Notes: generated by a model not told the origin, from the letters alone. Shown: positions 6,281-13,882, counted from the first letter of the stretch. The stretch is 22,585 nt of DNA from CAZGKW01 sp964526295 (GCA_964526295.1 CAZGKW010000058.1:1-22585); one strand, 5' to 3'. Numbers and translations: made by a program.

Positions 6281-7655
6281 CCCGATACATGGCCCCATCG
6301 ACCTGAGCGACCGCGAAGTTGCGGTTGTTGATACTACTCCCTTCCAGCGGCTCCGGTATATCAAACAGATTGGGATGGGCCACTTCACGTTCCCGAACGC
6401 CACGCACACCCGGTTCGCGCACAGCGTGGGCGTCTTGGGCATCATGCTTCGTGCCACTAAGGCGGCATGCGACGCAGGCTTCCTTGAGAAGGACAGCGAG
6501 GACGAAGAGGACCTCCGCTTGGCGGCGCTGCTCCACGATATCGGCCACTATCCCTACTCACACGTAGTGGAGGCAGTGGATTCGGCGGCTCGGCTGACAG
6601 CGGGGCTGGCTGACGAAGAAACCAGCATTGATCTTGAGCAGCAGCCCCCCTACCCTTCGCACGTGGAACTGGGCGAGATCATCGTCACGAGTCAGCAGGA
6701 GATAGTCGACGCAATCGGGTCTGCGGAGCGCGCCCAAAAGGTCGCCGACATCTTCACTCGATCGCAGGCTGCGGCCGTTCGCCTGAGCAACTTCATCGAT
6801 AGCAGCCTCGACATGGACCGGGTGGACTACTTACTCAGGGACTCGCACGCCGCAGGCGTACCCTACGGACATGTCGATATTGGCTATGTCCTGAAGATGC
6901 TGAGGGCGAGTCCTCAAGGGGTTGTTGGGGTAGACGCGAGAGCGTTGCCTGCCGCCGAGCAGGTGCTAATGGCACGTTACTTCATGCATCGCGCCGTGTA
7001 TTATCACAAGGCAACTGTCGCTTTGGAGGAGGCTTGCCGCCAACTGATCCGAGAAGTCAGGCACAGGCCGCAATATTGTTTCCCCGCCAACGGTGACGAC
7101 GTTAGGGCGTTGGCGAAAAGCGACAGACTCGGGGATTTCACGGATGCGTCAGTGGACAGGATCGTCCAGCGGGCGGCGGGAGATGATGACGAGGTGGTCA
7201 GCGCGCTTGCAAACTGCGTCCGGAACCGAAGACCCCCAAGGCTTCTGAAGGAAGTGTGCGTCCTCAAGAAGGTTGACACAAGTCATCACAAAGCGTCAAC
7301 GTTCGAGTTCAGGTGCAGAAAAGAGCTTCCGGCATTGGCCGAGACGAAGGGGATTGACCTGCGCCGGTTTCTCCTATGGAAGGCCAAGCCTATCCGTTTT
7401 GAGCAGCGACCCCGAGAACGGGCTGTAGGCGAAGCCCTGGACCCCGAGCAAGAGGAGAAGGTCATAAGGGTCTTCGAGCCCGGCAAGGAGGAACCGACGC
7501 CGGTAATGAACGTGCCGAACAGCCTGATTGGTGAATGCGCGGGTCACCAGCTCCACATCGTGCGCTTGTACATTGTTCCGCCTGCCAAGGATGCCGCCGC
7601 GTTGGTGGAAGAACTCAAGGGCGAAGTGGCCTCTTGGGACAGTCTTGAGTCGTAG
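6261..7655 (+). CDS. HD-domain phosphohydrolase, SAMHD1/YwfO-like (predicted dNTP triphosphohydrolase)
   Basis: Predicted metal-dependent hydrolase of deoxynucleoside triphosphates, 464 residues, cytosolic. The HD core aligns by motif with SAMHD1: HTRFAHS gives Arg51 and His54 (SAMHD1 Arg164, His167), LLHDIGHYPYSH gives His92, Asp93, His96 and His101 (206, 207, 210, 215), His134 stands for His233, and SLDMDRVDYLLRDS gives Asp186, Tyr190 and Asp194 (311, 315, 319). SAMHD1 Lys312 is Arg187 here. All metal and catalytic residues are therefore present. The C-terminal 230 residues are a variable region as in COG1078 proteins such as YwfO and E. faecalis EF1143. ATG 6261 lies inside the preceding gene in another frame and is the start that places the typical N-terminal DPIHG(P) segment (7-12) correctly. 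dNTPase activity and any regulation by the YwgA-like protein are inferred. Confidence 0.88.
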   Translation: MPKTINDPIHGPIDLSDREVAVVDTTPFQRLRYIKQIGMGHFTFPNATHTRFAHSVGVLGIMLRATKAACDAGFLEKDSEDEEDLRLAALLHDIGHYPYSHVVEAVDSAARLTAGLADEETSIDLEQQPPYPSHVELGEIIVTSQQEIVDAIGSAERAQKVADIFTRSQAAAVRLSNFIDSSLDMDRVDYLLRDSHAAGVPYGHVDIGYVLKMLRASPQGVVGVDARALPAAEQVLMARYFMHRAVYYHKATVALEEACRQLIREVRHRPQYCFPANGDDVRALAKSDRLGDFTDASVDRIVQRAAGDDDEVVSALANCVRNRRPPRLLKEVCVLKKVDTSHHKASTFEFRCRKELPALAETKGIDLRRFLLWKAKPIRFEQRPRERAVGEALDPEQEEKVIRVFEPGKEEPTPVMNVPNSLIGECAGHQLHIVRLYIVPPAKDAAALVEELKGEVASWDSLES

Positions 7656-7776
7656 CTTTCGCCCTTTGCCCCGCCCGGGGCGTCCTTACGCCTGTCCCCT
7701 TCGCGTTCCCCGAGGCCCCAGGCTATCCGCTTGGGAGGGTGTCTCGTCGGCGCGGCCGGCAGAACGCCACTTTTGC

Positions 7777-7806
7777 TTGACGGGTTCGCGGGCGGGGGCC
7801 TAGAAT
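7777..7806 (+). promoter_or_regulatory. Predicted strong sigma-70-type promoter of the NSS symporter
   Basis: TTGACG (7777-7782) and TAGAAT (7801-7806) are 18 bp apart; each box matches five of six consensus positions. It lies about 55 bp before the symporter ATG and gives a short leader. It is the best promoter match in the window. A GCCCC/GGGGC hairpin at 7668-7681, just past the HD gene, separates the two units but has no T-tract. Confidence 0.62.
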
Positions 7807-7860
7807 CCGGCCGCCCTCGGCAGGGGGCATCACGTCGCGTCTTCAGGCGAGGGGGACGGC

Positions 7861-9600
7861 ATGGGCGAGGGACCCCTGGGACCCGGCGGCCGCGAACGCT
7901 GGCACAGCCGGACCGCCTTCATCATGGCCGCCATCGGCAGCGCCGTCGGCCTGGGCAACGTCTGGCGGTTCCCCGCCACGGCCTACGCCAACGGCGGCGG
8001 GGCGTTCTTCATCCCCTACATCGTGGCCCTCATCACCACCGGCATCCCCCTGATGATCCTGGAATACGGCGTTGGCCAGATGTTCCAGGGCTCGGCCCCG
8101 AAGGCCCTCGGCCGCGTCAACAAGACGTTCGAGTGGGTGGGCTGGTTCGCCCTCGGCACCGCCAGCATCATCTCGTTCTACTACGCGGCGGTGATGGCGT
8201 GGTCGTGGCACTTTCTGGCGGCCTCGTTCCGGCACGCCTTCGACGACGCCCTGCCCTGGGCCGCCGATCCGCAGGGCTACTTCGAGAACACGGTCCTGAA
8301 CGCGGCCGGGAAGGGGTGGGAGGCCTGGCACCTCCAGGGCCCGCTCGTCATCGGCCTGGCGCTGACGTGGGTGCTCGTGTTCCTGATCATCCACCGGGGC
8401 GTGCGGCGCGTCGGGCGGATCGTCCTCATCACGGTGCCCCTGCCGGTCATTCTCTTGCTGGTTTTGGCGATCCGGGGGATGACGCTCGACGGGGCGGGCG
8501 ACGGCATCGAGTACTACCTGAAGCCCGACTTCGCCAGGCTCAGCGACCCCCAGGTCTGGCTGGCGGCCTATGGCCAGATCTTCTTCAGCCTGTCGCTGGG
8601 GTTCGGCATCATGATCGCCTACGCCAGCTACAACAAGCGGCGGGGCGACATCACGAACAACGCCTTCATCACCAGTCTGGCCAACTGCGCCACGAGCTTC
8701 TTCGCCGGGTTCGCCGTCTTTTCGGTCCTCGGCTTCCTGGCATTCAAGGAGGGCAAGCCCGTCGACGAGGTGGTCGAGGCCGGGAGCGGCCTGGCGTTCG
8801 TGACCTACCCGACGGCGATCTCGAAGCTGCGCGAGCTGGGCGGCTTCTGGCCCCCGTTCGTGGCGATCCTCTTCTTCCTGACGCTCTTGAGCCTCGGGAT
8901 CGACTCGCTCTTTTCGCTGGTCGAGGCGGCCGTGGCGGGCCTCCACGACAAGTTCGGCTGGCTGTCGCGGAACGTCCTCACGGCGGGCATGTGCATCGTC
9001 GGGTTCCTGGCGGGGCTCCTGTTCGTGACGCGGGGCGGCGGGGCCTGGATCGACGTCTTCAACCGCTGGTGCAACGATTACGGACTGGCCTTCGTCGGCC
9101 TGATGGAGTGCCTGGCCATCGGCTACTTCTTCCGAACGGGGCGGCTGCGGGAGTACATCAACTCGGTCTCGGAGATCCATCTCGGCGGATGGTGGGAGCT
9201 GTGCATCCGGCTCGTCACGCCGCTGGTGCTGATCGTCCTGCTGGGACACCAGATCCTGACGCGGGAGCTGACGGGGGCCCAGAAGGACTGGCGGCTGATC
9301 GTCGCCATGCTGGTCTTCTTCGGCGTGCTGGTGGGGGCGTTCGCCCTGGGACGACGGTGGTGGCAGATCGCCATCGTGGCCCTCGGGGCGGTCGGGTTCG
9401 GCATCTTCCGCATCTGGCTCTCGACCGAGGCCGCCCTGACGGGGGCCCTGGCCCTGACGATCCTGTTCGGCGGCCTGGCGATCTGCATCGCCATCGCGAT
9501 GCGAGGCAAGGACGTCGAGCACCACGAACAGGCCCACGGCTGGCCGGAAGAGGAGCGGCTGGAGCACCTGACGGCCGCCGACGGCGACGACGAATCATAG
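7861..9600 (+). CDS. Neurotransmitter:sodium symporter (NSS/SNF) family transporter
   Basis: Inner-membrane Na+-coupled symporter of the LeuT fold, 579 residues. TM1 carries GSAVGLGNVWRFP (26-38), the family hallmark; Gly30 at the position of the monoamine-binding Asp98 of human SERT points to an amino-acid-type substrate with a free carboxylate. TM6 has GQIFFSLSLGFG (238-249). The Na2 site has Asp348 and Ser349 in LGIDS. The five chloride ligands known from SERT appear to be present: Tyr53, Gln239, Ser243, Asn275 and Ser279, whereas many bacterial members have an acidic residue at the last position. After the LeuT-type core ends near residue 462, three more hydrophobic stretches follow (478-496, 501-519, 526-546) and then an acidic, His-containing tail, so the protein is longer than LeuT (about 510). 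It stands alone behind its own promoter. Confidence 0.94.
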   Translation: MGEGPLGPGGRERWHSRTAFIMAAIGSAVGLGNVWRFPATAYANGGGAFFIPYIVALITTGIPLMILEYGVGQMFQGSAPKALGRVNKTFEWVGWFALGTASIISFYYAAVMAWSWHFLAASFRHAFDDALPWAADPQGYFENTVLNAAGKGWEAWHLQGPLVIGLALTWVLVFLIIHRGVRRVGRIVLITVPLPVILLLVLAIRGMTLDGAGDGIEYYLKPDFARLSDPQVWLAAYGQIFFSLSLGFGIMIAYASYNKRRGDITNNAFITSLANCATSFFAGFAVFSVLGFLAFKEGKPVDEVVEAGSGLAFVTYPTAISKLRELGGFWPPFVAILFFLTLLSLGIDSLFSLVEAAVAGLHDKFGWLSRNVLTAGMCIVGFLAGLLFVTRGGGAWIDVFNRWCNDYGLAFVGLMECLAIGYFFRTGRLREYINSVSEIHLGGWWELCIRLVTPLVLIVLLGHQILTRELTGAQKDWRLIVAMLVFFGVLVGAFALGRRWWQIAIVALGAVGFGIFRIWLSTEAALTGALALTILFGGLAICIAIAMRGKDVEHHEQAHGWPEEERLEHLTAADGDDES

Positions 9601-9657
9601 CGCGTCGACCACACGGCGCCCCGCTATTCCGCGCCCGGTCAATACACCCGGGGCACG

Positions 9658-10782
9658 CTAAAGCGCCATCCGGGCCCAGCCTTTCCGCTCGGGCGACCGG
9701 GGTTCGATGCCCAGGACCTCCCGAGCCGCGTCCACGTAGGACCGATACGCCTCCAGCGGCGTCCCGTTCGGGATGCGATGGTCGAGGCCGAAGACCGTCC
9801 CGCCCTCGCGCATGATCGGCTGCATCTTGTACTCCAGCTCGGCTCGGACGGCCTCGCGGCCCCTTTGCAGGACGAACTTGTCGATGCCGCCCATCACCGC
9901 CAGGCGCCGCCCGAACCGCCGCCGCACCTCGACGATGTCCATCCCGGCCGCCGGCTCCATCGGGTAGGCGACGTTGACGCCGCACTCGACGAGCGGTTCG
10001 AGGACGGCGTCCAGGTTGCCGTCGCTGTCGAGGCTGAACAGGCGCGCTCCGGCCGCCCGGGCGGCCTCCCACGCCCGCCGGTAGTACGGCCGCCAGAACT
10101 CGCGGACCTGCTTCGGCCCGGCCAGAGGGCCCGACTTGCCCGCGAAGTCCTCGTGCACCGCCAGCACGTCCACCGTCACCCTCTCGGCGACCTGCTCCAG
10201 GACCCGGACGGCCGTCTCGGCGAGCGTCTCCAGGATGTCCCGCACCAGGCCGGGCTGCTCGTAGTAGGCCAGGCAGGCCCGTTCCTCGCCCATCAGGCCC
10301 CGGGGCGTGTCGAACGCCCCCGGGAGATGGGCGACGACCACCGCCCCCTCGCCGCGGGCCGCGCGGGCGACCTCGACGGCGTCCGGGTCGACCCGCTCCT
10401 CAGCGAACGCATAGCGGGGCTTGATTGCGAGCCAGGAGTCGACGTCGCGGACGGGGTAGTCGAGCGGATGAGCGATCGTCGCCGCCCGCTTGTAGAGCTT
10501 GACCGTGCGGCCGAGGCCGTCCCGCTCGATCCGCCAGTCCTCGGTCTCTTCGAGGACGGTGGGGCGCGTGTCACCGCGGAGGCCCATGTTGCCGCCGCAG
10601 CCGACCCGGGGGACCGAGTCGAAGTCGAACGCCGTCAGGTCGATCTCGTCCGGCGAGGCGCCTTGCGCGAGCCACTCGTCCTCCAGGCCGACGAGCGGCC
10701 CGAACAGCTCGACGAACATCGGCCGGCCGGGCGTTCCGCGGAACGAGAGCAGGTCGAGGAAGGCCTCGCGGCGCCACTTCAT
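9658..10782 (-). CDS. Uroporphyrinogen decarboxylase-like protein (URO-D/MtaA superfamily)
   Basis: A 374-residue cytosolic TIM-barrel-type protein resembling the uroporphyrinogen decarboxylase superfamily, which also contains methylcobamide:CoM methyltransferases (MtaA, CmuA). Supporting segments are VHEDFAGKSGPLAGP (209-223), FSLDSDGNLDAVLEPL (249-264), GVNVAYPMEP (268-277) and the end GLDHRIPNGTPLEAY. The N-terminal arginine-rich substrate motif of true heme-pathway HemE is not visible, and no other heme gene is nearby, so a role in heme synthesis is unlikely. A methyl-transfer or other function is possible, but no cobalamin-binding partner is present. Its ATG overlaps the stop of the secreted hydrolase in ATGA form, so the two are co-translated and probably act in one catabolic process. 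Divergent members like this are common in planctomycete genomes. Confidence 0.8.
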   Translation of the reverse strand: MKWRREAFLDLLSFRGTPGRPMFVELFGPLVGLEDEWLAQGASPDEIDLTAFDFDSVPRVGCGGNMGLRGDTRPTVLEETEDWRIERDGLGRTVKLYKRAATIAHPLDYPVRDVDSWLAIKPRYAFAEERVDPDAVEVARAARGEGAVVVAHLPGAFDTPRGLMGEERACLAYYEQPGLVRDILETLAETAVRVLEQVAERVTVDVLAVHEDFAGKSGPLAGPKQVREFWRPYYRRAWEAARAAGARLFSLDSDGNLDAVLEPLVECGVNVAYPMEPAAGMDIVEVRRRFGRRLAVMGGIDKFVLQRGREAVRAELEYKMQPIMREGGTVFGLDHRIPNGTPLEAYRSYVDAAREVLGIEPRSPERKGWARMAL

Positions 10783-11810
10783 TCGCCGCTCCGGTCGTCG
10801 GCGGGCGGAATCGGCGGTCCCTTGACTTCGTTGTCCGGCGCAGGCCCGACCGGCGGCTCGGTCTTCCGTTGCAGGTGCCGGACCACGAAGGCGAGGATCG
10901 CCCGGTCGGCGTCGCCGCTGCCGTGGACCCGCTGGCCCGCACGCCCCTTCCCCTCGCGGAGGATGCAAGGGACGCCCAGAGGCACCAGCGCGGTCCTCAG
11001 CGTGCGGCCGAAGATCGGGTGATGCAGGCCCAGCTCGCCGGTGACATAGCGTTGGGGCTTGGCGTAGTTGAGAAAGACCGGCGGGTCGTCCTCCGAGGCG
11101 TGGGCCAGCGGCGAGACCTCGGCGAAGGCGCTGCGGGCCACCTCGCCCTCCTCGCGGCCGGGCGCCAGGCCGCACCACTGGCTGAGCGTCGCCGGGCCGC
11201 CCGAGAGGCGGACCCGGTGCCGCCGGTAGTAGGCCGGATCGAGTGTCGTCGGTGCGTCCCAGACGGCCGCGCACCGGACCCGCGACGACTGACGGGCGAC
11301 CGGGTCGTCGGCGTCGGCGTCGGCCACGTCGCCGTGAAGGGCGACCCAGAGGGCCGCCGACCCGCCCGTCGAGATGCCCGTCACGGCGACGCGGTCCGGA
11401 TCCAGGTCCAGCCCCCCCGCCCGGTGCCGGAGGAACTGGACGGCCCGGGCGGCGTCGCGCATGGCCGCCGGAAGCGGGGCGTCGATGACGTAGCGGTAGT
11501 CGATCGAGGCCACCGAGATGCCGCCCTCCAGGCACCCCTTGAGGAAGACCTCGGGGACTTGCATCGGGTCCGCCTGGCGGAACAGATAGCCGTGGACGTG
11601 CACGACGACGGGCGTGGGCGCCGCGGACTCCGCCTGCCAGAGGGCCAGGACGTTCCGGGGATGGGGCCCGTAGGCGAGGTTCGCGCGGTCGGGCTTCAGG
11701 CCGCCGGGCGGTTCGGACTCCCGGCCCCGCGGCCGCACGGCGCCCCCGACCGGGGCCGCCAGGGCCGCGGCGAGGACGGCGAAAAGGGCAAGCGTCGACG
11801 TCGGTTTCAT
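10779..11810 (-). CDS. Secreted alpha/beta-hydrolase, acetyl-esterase-like
   Basis: Predicted exported carboxylic ester hydrolase, 343 residues. The first 24 residues (Lys3, then an Ala/Leu-rich core ending APVGGA) form a signal peptide, so it acts outside the cytoplasm. The oxyanion-hole motif is HVHGY (71-75), a variant of the HGGG type. The nucleophile elbow is GISTGG with Ser147. Asp241/Asp242 in EDDPPVFLNYA is the likely acid and His296 (RVHGSGD) the likely base. The layout fits the BD-FAE/acetyl-esterase group that removes acyl groups from plant or algal polysaccharides; the substrate is inferred. ATG 11810 was picked because it directly precedes the signal peptide and has GAGGAA upstream; the frame stays open for 20 more codons without sense. 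Its stop overlaps the start of the URO-D-like gene. A tail after residue 318 is Pro-rich. Confidence 0.82.
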   Translation of the reverse strand: MKPTSTLALFAVLAAALAAPVGGAVRPRGRESEPPGGLKPDRANLAYGPHPRNVLALWQAESAAPTPVVVHVHGYLFRQADPMQVPEVFLKGCLEGGISVASIDYRYVIDAPLPAAMRDAARAVQFLRHRAGGLDLDPDRVAVTGISTGGSAALWVALHGDVADADADDPVARQSSRVRCAAVWDAPTTLDPAYYRRHRVRLSGGPATLSQWCGLAPGREEGEVARSAFAEVSPLAHASEDDPPVFLNYAKPQRYVTGELGLHHPIFGRTLRTALVPLGVPCILREGKGRAGQRVHGSGDADRAILAFVVRHLQRKTEPPVGPAPDNEVKGPPIPPADDRSGE

Positions 11811-11841
11811 GACGGCATTCCTCGCTCGGTGCGGCGCGTCC

Positions 11842-11847
11842 ATTGTA
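11842..11847 (-). promoter_or_regulatory. Possible -10 box for the hydrolase/URO-D-like operon
   Basis: TACAAT on the minus strand (five of six matches) lies about 30 bp before the hydrolase ATG. No acceptable -35 box was found at 16-19 bp, so the call is weak. Confidence 0.25.
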
Positions 11848-11926
11848 CCGGACCACCGCCCCGCGGGCACCCCAAAGGCCGCGACAGGTGGTGGACCGCC
11901 GGGCGCCGGGGCCGGAAACCCTTGCG

Positions 11927-11948
11927 GCCCCTCCCGGTCCTCTATAGA
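11927..11948 (+). promoter_or_regulatory. Possible promoter of the alcohol dehydrogenase/nucleotidyltransferase operon
   Basis: TATAGA (11943-11948) lies about 32 bp before the dehydrogenase ATG in an otherwise GC-rich gap. TTGCGG upstream gives a short 15-bp spacer and only three -35 matches, so the -10 box is the main evidence. Confidence 0.3.
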
Positions 11949-11980
11949 GTGAGACGCGGAAGGGGCGGGGAGGTTTCGCC

Positions 11981-13027
11981 ATGAAAGGAGTCGTGCTGCC
12001 GGGCGAGCGGGGCTTCGAGCTCCGCGACTTCCCGGTGCCCGAGCCGGGGCCGGGACAGGTGCTCGTGCGGATGAAGGCGGCGTCGCTTTGCGGGAGCGAC
12101 CTGCGGGCCATCTATCGGCCCAAGGACCAGGGCCACGGGCCGGAGGCCTACCGCGGAGTCATCGCCGGCCACGAGCCGTGCGGCCAGGTCGAGAAGGTCG
12201 GCCCGGGGTGCCGCCGGTTCCGCCAGGGCGACCGCGTCGTCGTCTACCACATCTGCGGATGCGGCCGGTGCTGGGACTGCCGCGGCGGATGGATGATCTC
12301 GTGCACCAGCCCCGACCGCGCGGCGTACGGTTGGCAGCGCGACGGGGGGTTCGCCGACTTCCTGCTGGCCGAGGAGCGGACGCTCGTCCACCTGCCGGAT
12401 GAGCTGACCTATGTCGACGGAGCGATGATCGCCTGCGGCCTCGGCACGAACTACGCCGCGTGCCTGCGGGCCCGGCCCAGCGGCGACGACGTCGTCCTCG
12501 TGACCGGCCTGGGGCCGGTGGGACTGGGGCAGGTGATGCTGGCGCGGGCGTTCGGGTCGCAGGTGGTCGGCGTCGAGCCGGTGGCCGAGCGGCGGGCCCT
12601 GGCCGAGGCGATCGGCCTGGACCTGTTGATCGAGCCGGGCGAGGGGGCCCTGGAGGCGGTCCGCGACTTCACCGGCGGCCGGGGCTGCGACGCCGCCTTC
12701 GACTGCTCCGGCAGCGCCGAGGCCCGGCGGTTCTGCCTCGAGGCGACGCGGCCGTGGGGCCGCGTGGTCTATGTCGGCGAGGGCGGGACGGTGACGTTCG
12801 AGCCCAGCCCGCTGCTGATCCACAAGCAGCTCACGCTCCACGGCTCGTGGGTGTGCAGCCTGCCGCAGATGGAGGACCTCGCGGGGCGGCTGGTCCGGTG
12901 GGGCCTCCATCCGGAGGCGGTCGTGACCCACCGGTTCCCCCTGGCCGAGGCCCGCGAGGCCATCGAGACGTTCGACACCGGCCGGACCGGCAAGGTCGTC
13001 ATCGTGTGGGAGGAGGGCGGCGCGTGA
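11981..13027 (+). CDS. Zinc-dependent alcohol dehydrogenase (MDR family, sorbitol/threonine dehydrogenase-like)
   Basis: NAD(P)-dependent oxidation of an alcohol, polyol or amino alcohol in the cytosol, 348 residues. The catalytic zinc ligands are Cys37 (SLCGSD) and His64-Glu65 (AGHEP). The structural zinc lobe has Cys94, Cys97, Cys100 and Cys108 with the normal C-x2-C-x2-C-x7-C spacing. The Rossmann fold follows with VTGLGPVGLG (about 173-182). GHEPCGQVEKVG and the overall length match polyol and threonine dehydrogenases. The real substrate cannot be deduced. ATG 11981 follows GGGGAGG. The stop overlaps the GTG start of the nucleotidyltransferase gene (GTGA), so they are co-translated. This hints that the dehydrogenase acts on a sugar or sugar alcohol feeding, or fed by, nucleotide-sugar synthesis; that is inference. 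Confidence 0.9.
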   Translation: MKGVVLPGERGFELRDFPVPEPGPGQVLVRMKAASLCGSDLRAIYRPKDQGHGPEAYRGVIAGHEPCGQVEKVGPGCRRFRQGDRVVVYHICGCGRCWDCRGGWMISCTSPDRAAYGWQRDGGFADFLLAEERTLVHLPDELTYVDGAMIACGLGTNYAACLRARPSGDDVVLVTGLGPVGLGQVMLARAFGSQVVGVEPVAERRALAEAIGLDLLIEPGEGALEAVRDFTGGRGCDAAFDCSGSAEARRFCLEATRPWGRVVYVGEGGTVTFEPSPLLIHKQLTLHGSWVCSLPQMEDLAGRLVRWGLHPEAVVTHRFPLAEAREAIETFDTGRTGKVVIVWEEGGA

Positions 13028-13758
13028 AAGGCGTCATCCTGGCGGGCGGCTTGGGGACGCGGCTTCACCCCCTGACGAAGATCACCAACAAGCACCTCCT
13101 GCCCGTCTACTCGAAGCCGATGATCTACTACCCGATCGAGTGTCTCGTCGGGGCGGGGATCACCGACATCATGATCGTCACGGGCGGCTCGAGCGCCGGC
13201 GACTTCGTCCGGCTCCTCGAGAACGGCGAGGAGTTCGGCCTGAAGCGGCTCCACTACGCCTACCAGAAGGGCGAGGGCGGCATCGCCGAGGCCCTCGGCC
13301 TGGCGAGCCACTTCGTCGAGGACGACAAGGTCTGCGTCGTCCTGGGAGACAACATCCTGGAGCGGTCCATCCGCGGGGCCGTCGCCGACTTCGAGGCCCA
13401 GCCCGACGGCGGCAAGGTCCTCCTGAAGGAGGTGCCGAACCCCGAGGCGTACGGCATCGCCGAGATCGAGAACGGCCGCATCGTCCGCATCGTGGAGAAG
13501 CCCCCAAAGCCCCGGTCGAACCTCGCCGTGCTCGGCATCTACATGTACGGACCCGACGTATTCGACATTATCCCCACGTTGACGCCGTCGGCCCGGGGCG
13601 AGCTCGAGATCACCGACGTCAACAACCACTACGTCCGGGCCGGGACCCTCCGCTACGAGATCGTCGACGGGTGGTGGGCCGACGCCGGCGAGAGCATCGA
13701 TTCCTGGATCGAAGCGAACAACCTCGTCGCCCGCCACGGGGCCAACAGCCCGGCGTGA
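13024..13758 (+). CDS. Glucose-1-phosphate thymidylyltransferase-like nucleotidyltransferase (short RmlA type)
   Basis: Joins dTTP (or another NTP) and a sugar 1-phosphate to give a nucleotide sugar for cell-surface glycans. The 244 residues contain the nucleotide loop GGLGTRLHPLT (8-18), Lys23 (TNKHLLPVYSKPM), QKGEGGIAEAL (81-91), the metal-binding LGDN (Asp109), EKPP (158-161), GELEITDVNN (192-201) and WWADAGE (217-223). QxGxGGIAEAL and ELEITDVN are specific to RmlA-like enzymes. It is about 45 residues shorter than E. coli RmlA (about 293), ending soon after the sugar-binding domain; many bacteria have this short form. The start is GTG at 13024, overlapping the dehydrogenase stop and preceded by GGAGG. 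No rmlBCD genes are in the window, so dTDP-rhamnose as end product is not supported. Confidence 0.9.
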   Translation: MKGVILAGGLGTRLHPLTKITNKHLLPVYSKPMIYYPIECLVGAGITDIMIVTGGSSAGDFVRLLENGEEFGLKRLHYAYQKGEGGIAEALGLASHFVEDDKVCVVLGDNILERSIRGAVADFEAQPDGGKVLLKEVPNPEAYGIAEIENGRIVRIVEKPPKPRSNLAVLGIYMYGPDVFDIIPTLTPSARGELEITDVNNHYVRAGTLRYEIVDGWWADAGESIDSWIEANNLVARHGANSPA

Positions 13759-13763
13759 TCTGG

Positions 13764-13871
13764 CCGCAGAGGCGCAGGGGACGCAGAGAACGCCTGAAAC
13801 CGGCCGAACACCCAACAGCGTTTGCCGTTCTTGGTCTGAATCCTCTCTCTGCCCACTTTGCACCTCTGCGG
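13764..13871. repeat. Palindromic repeat element between convergent genes
   Basis: CCGCAGAGGCGCA (13764-13776) recurs inverted as TGCACCTCTGCGG (13859-13871), 12 of 13 positions pairing, and the similarity runs inward for roughly 30 bp (CAGAG-rich on the left arm, CTCTC/CTCTG-rich on the right). The whole element fills the 124-bp gap between two convergent genes. GCAGAGG-type arms of this kind recur in intergenic DNA of many bacterial genomes, as I recall, so this is probably a dispersed repeat (MITE- or REP-like), possibly with bidirectional terminator effect. Confidence 0.6.
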
Positions 13872-13882
13872 TCCCGGCGCCG

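Noticed and set aside
7668..7681. GCCCC/GGGGC hairpin after the HD gene as a terminator
   Set aside because: The stem is only 5 bp and is not followed by a T-tract.
9658..10782. URO-D-like protein as heme-pathway HemE
   Set aside because: The N-terminal substrate-binding arginine motif of HemE is not visible, and there is no heme gene context.
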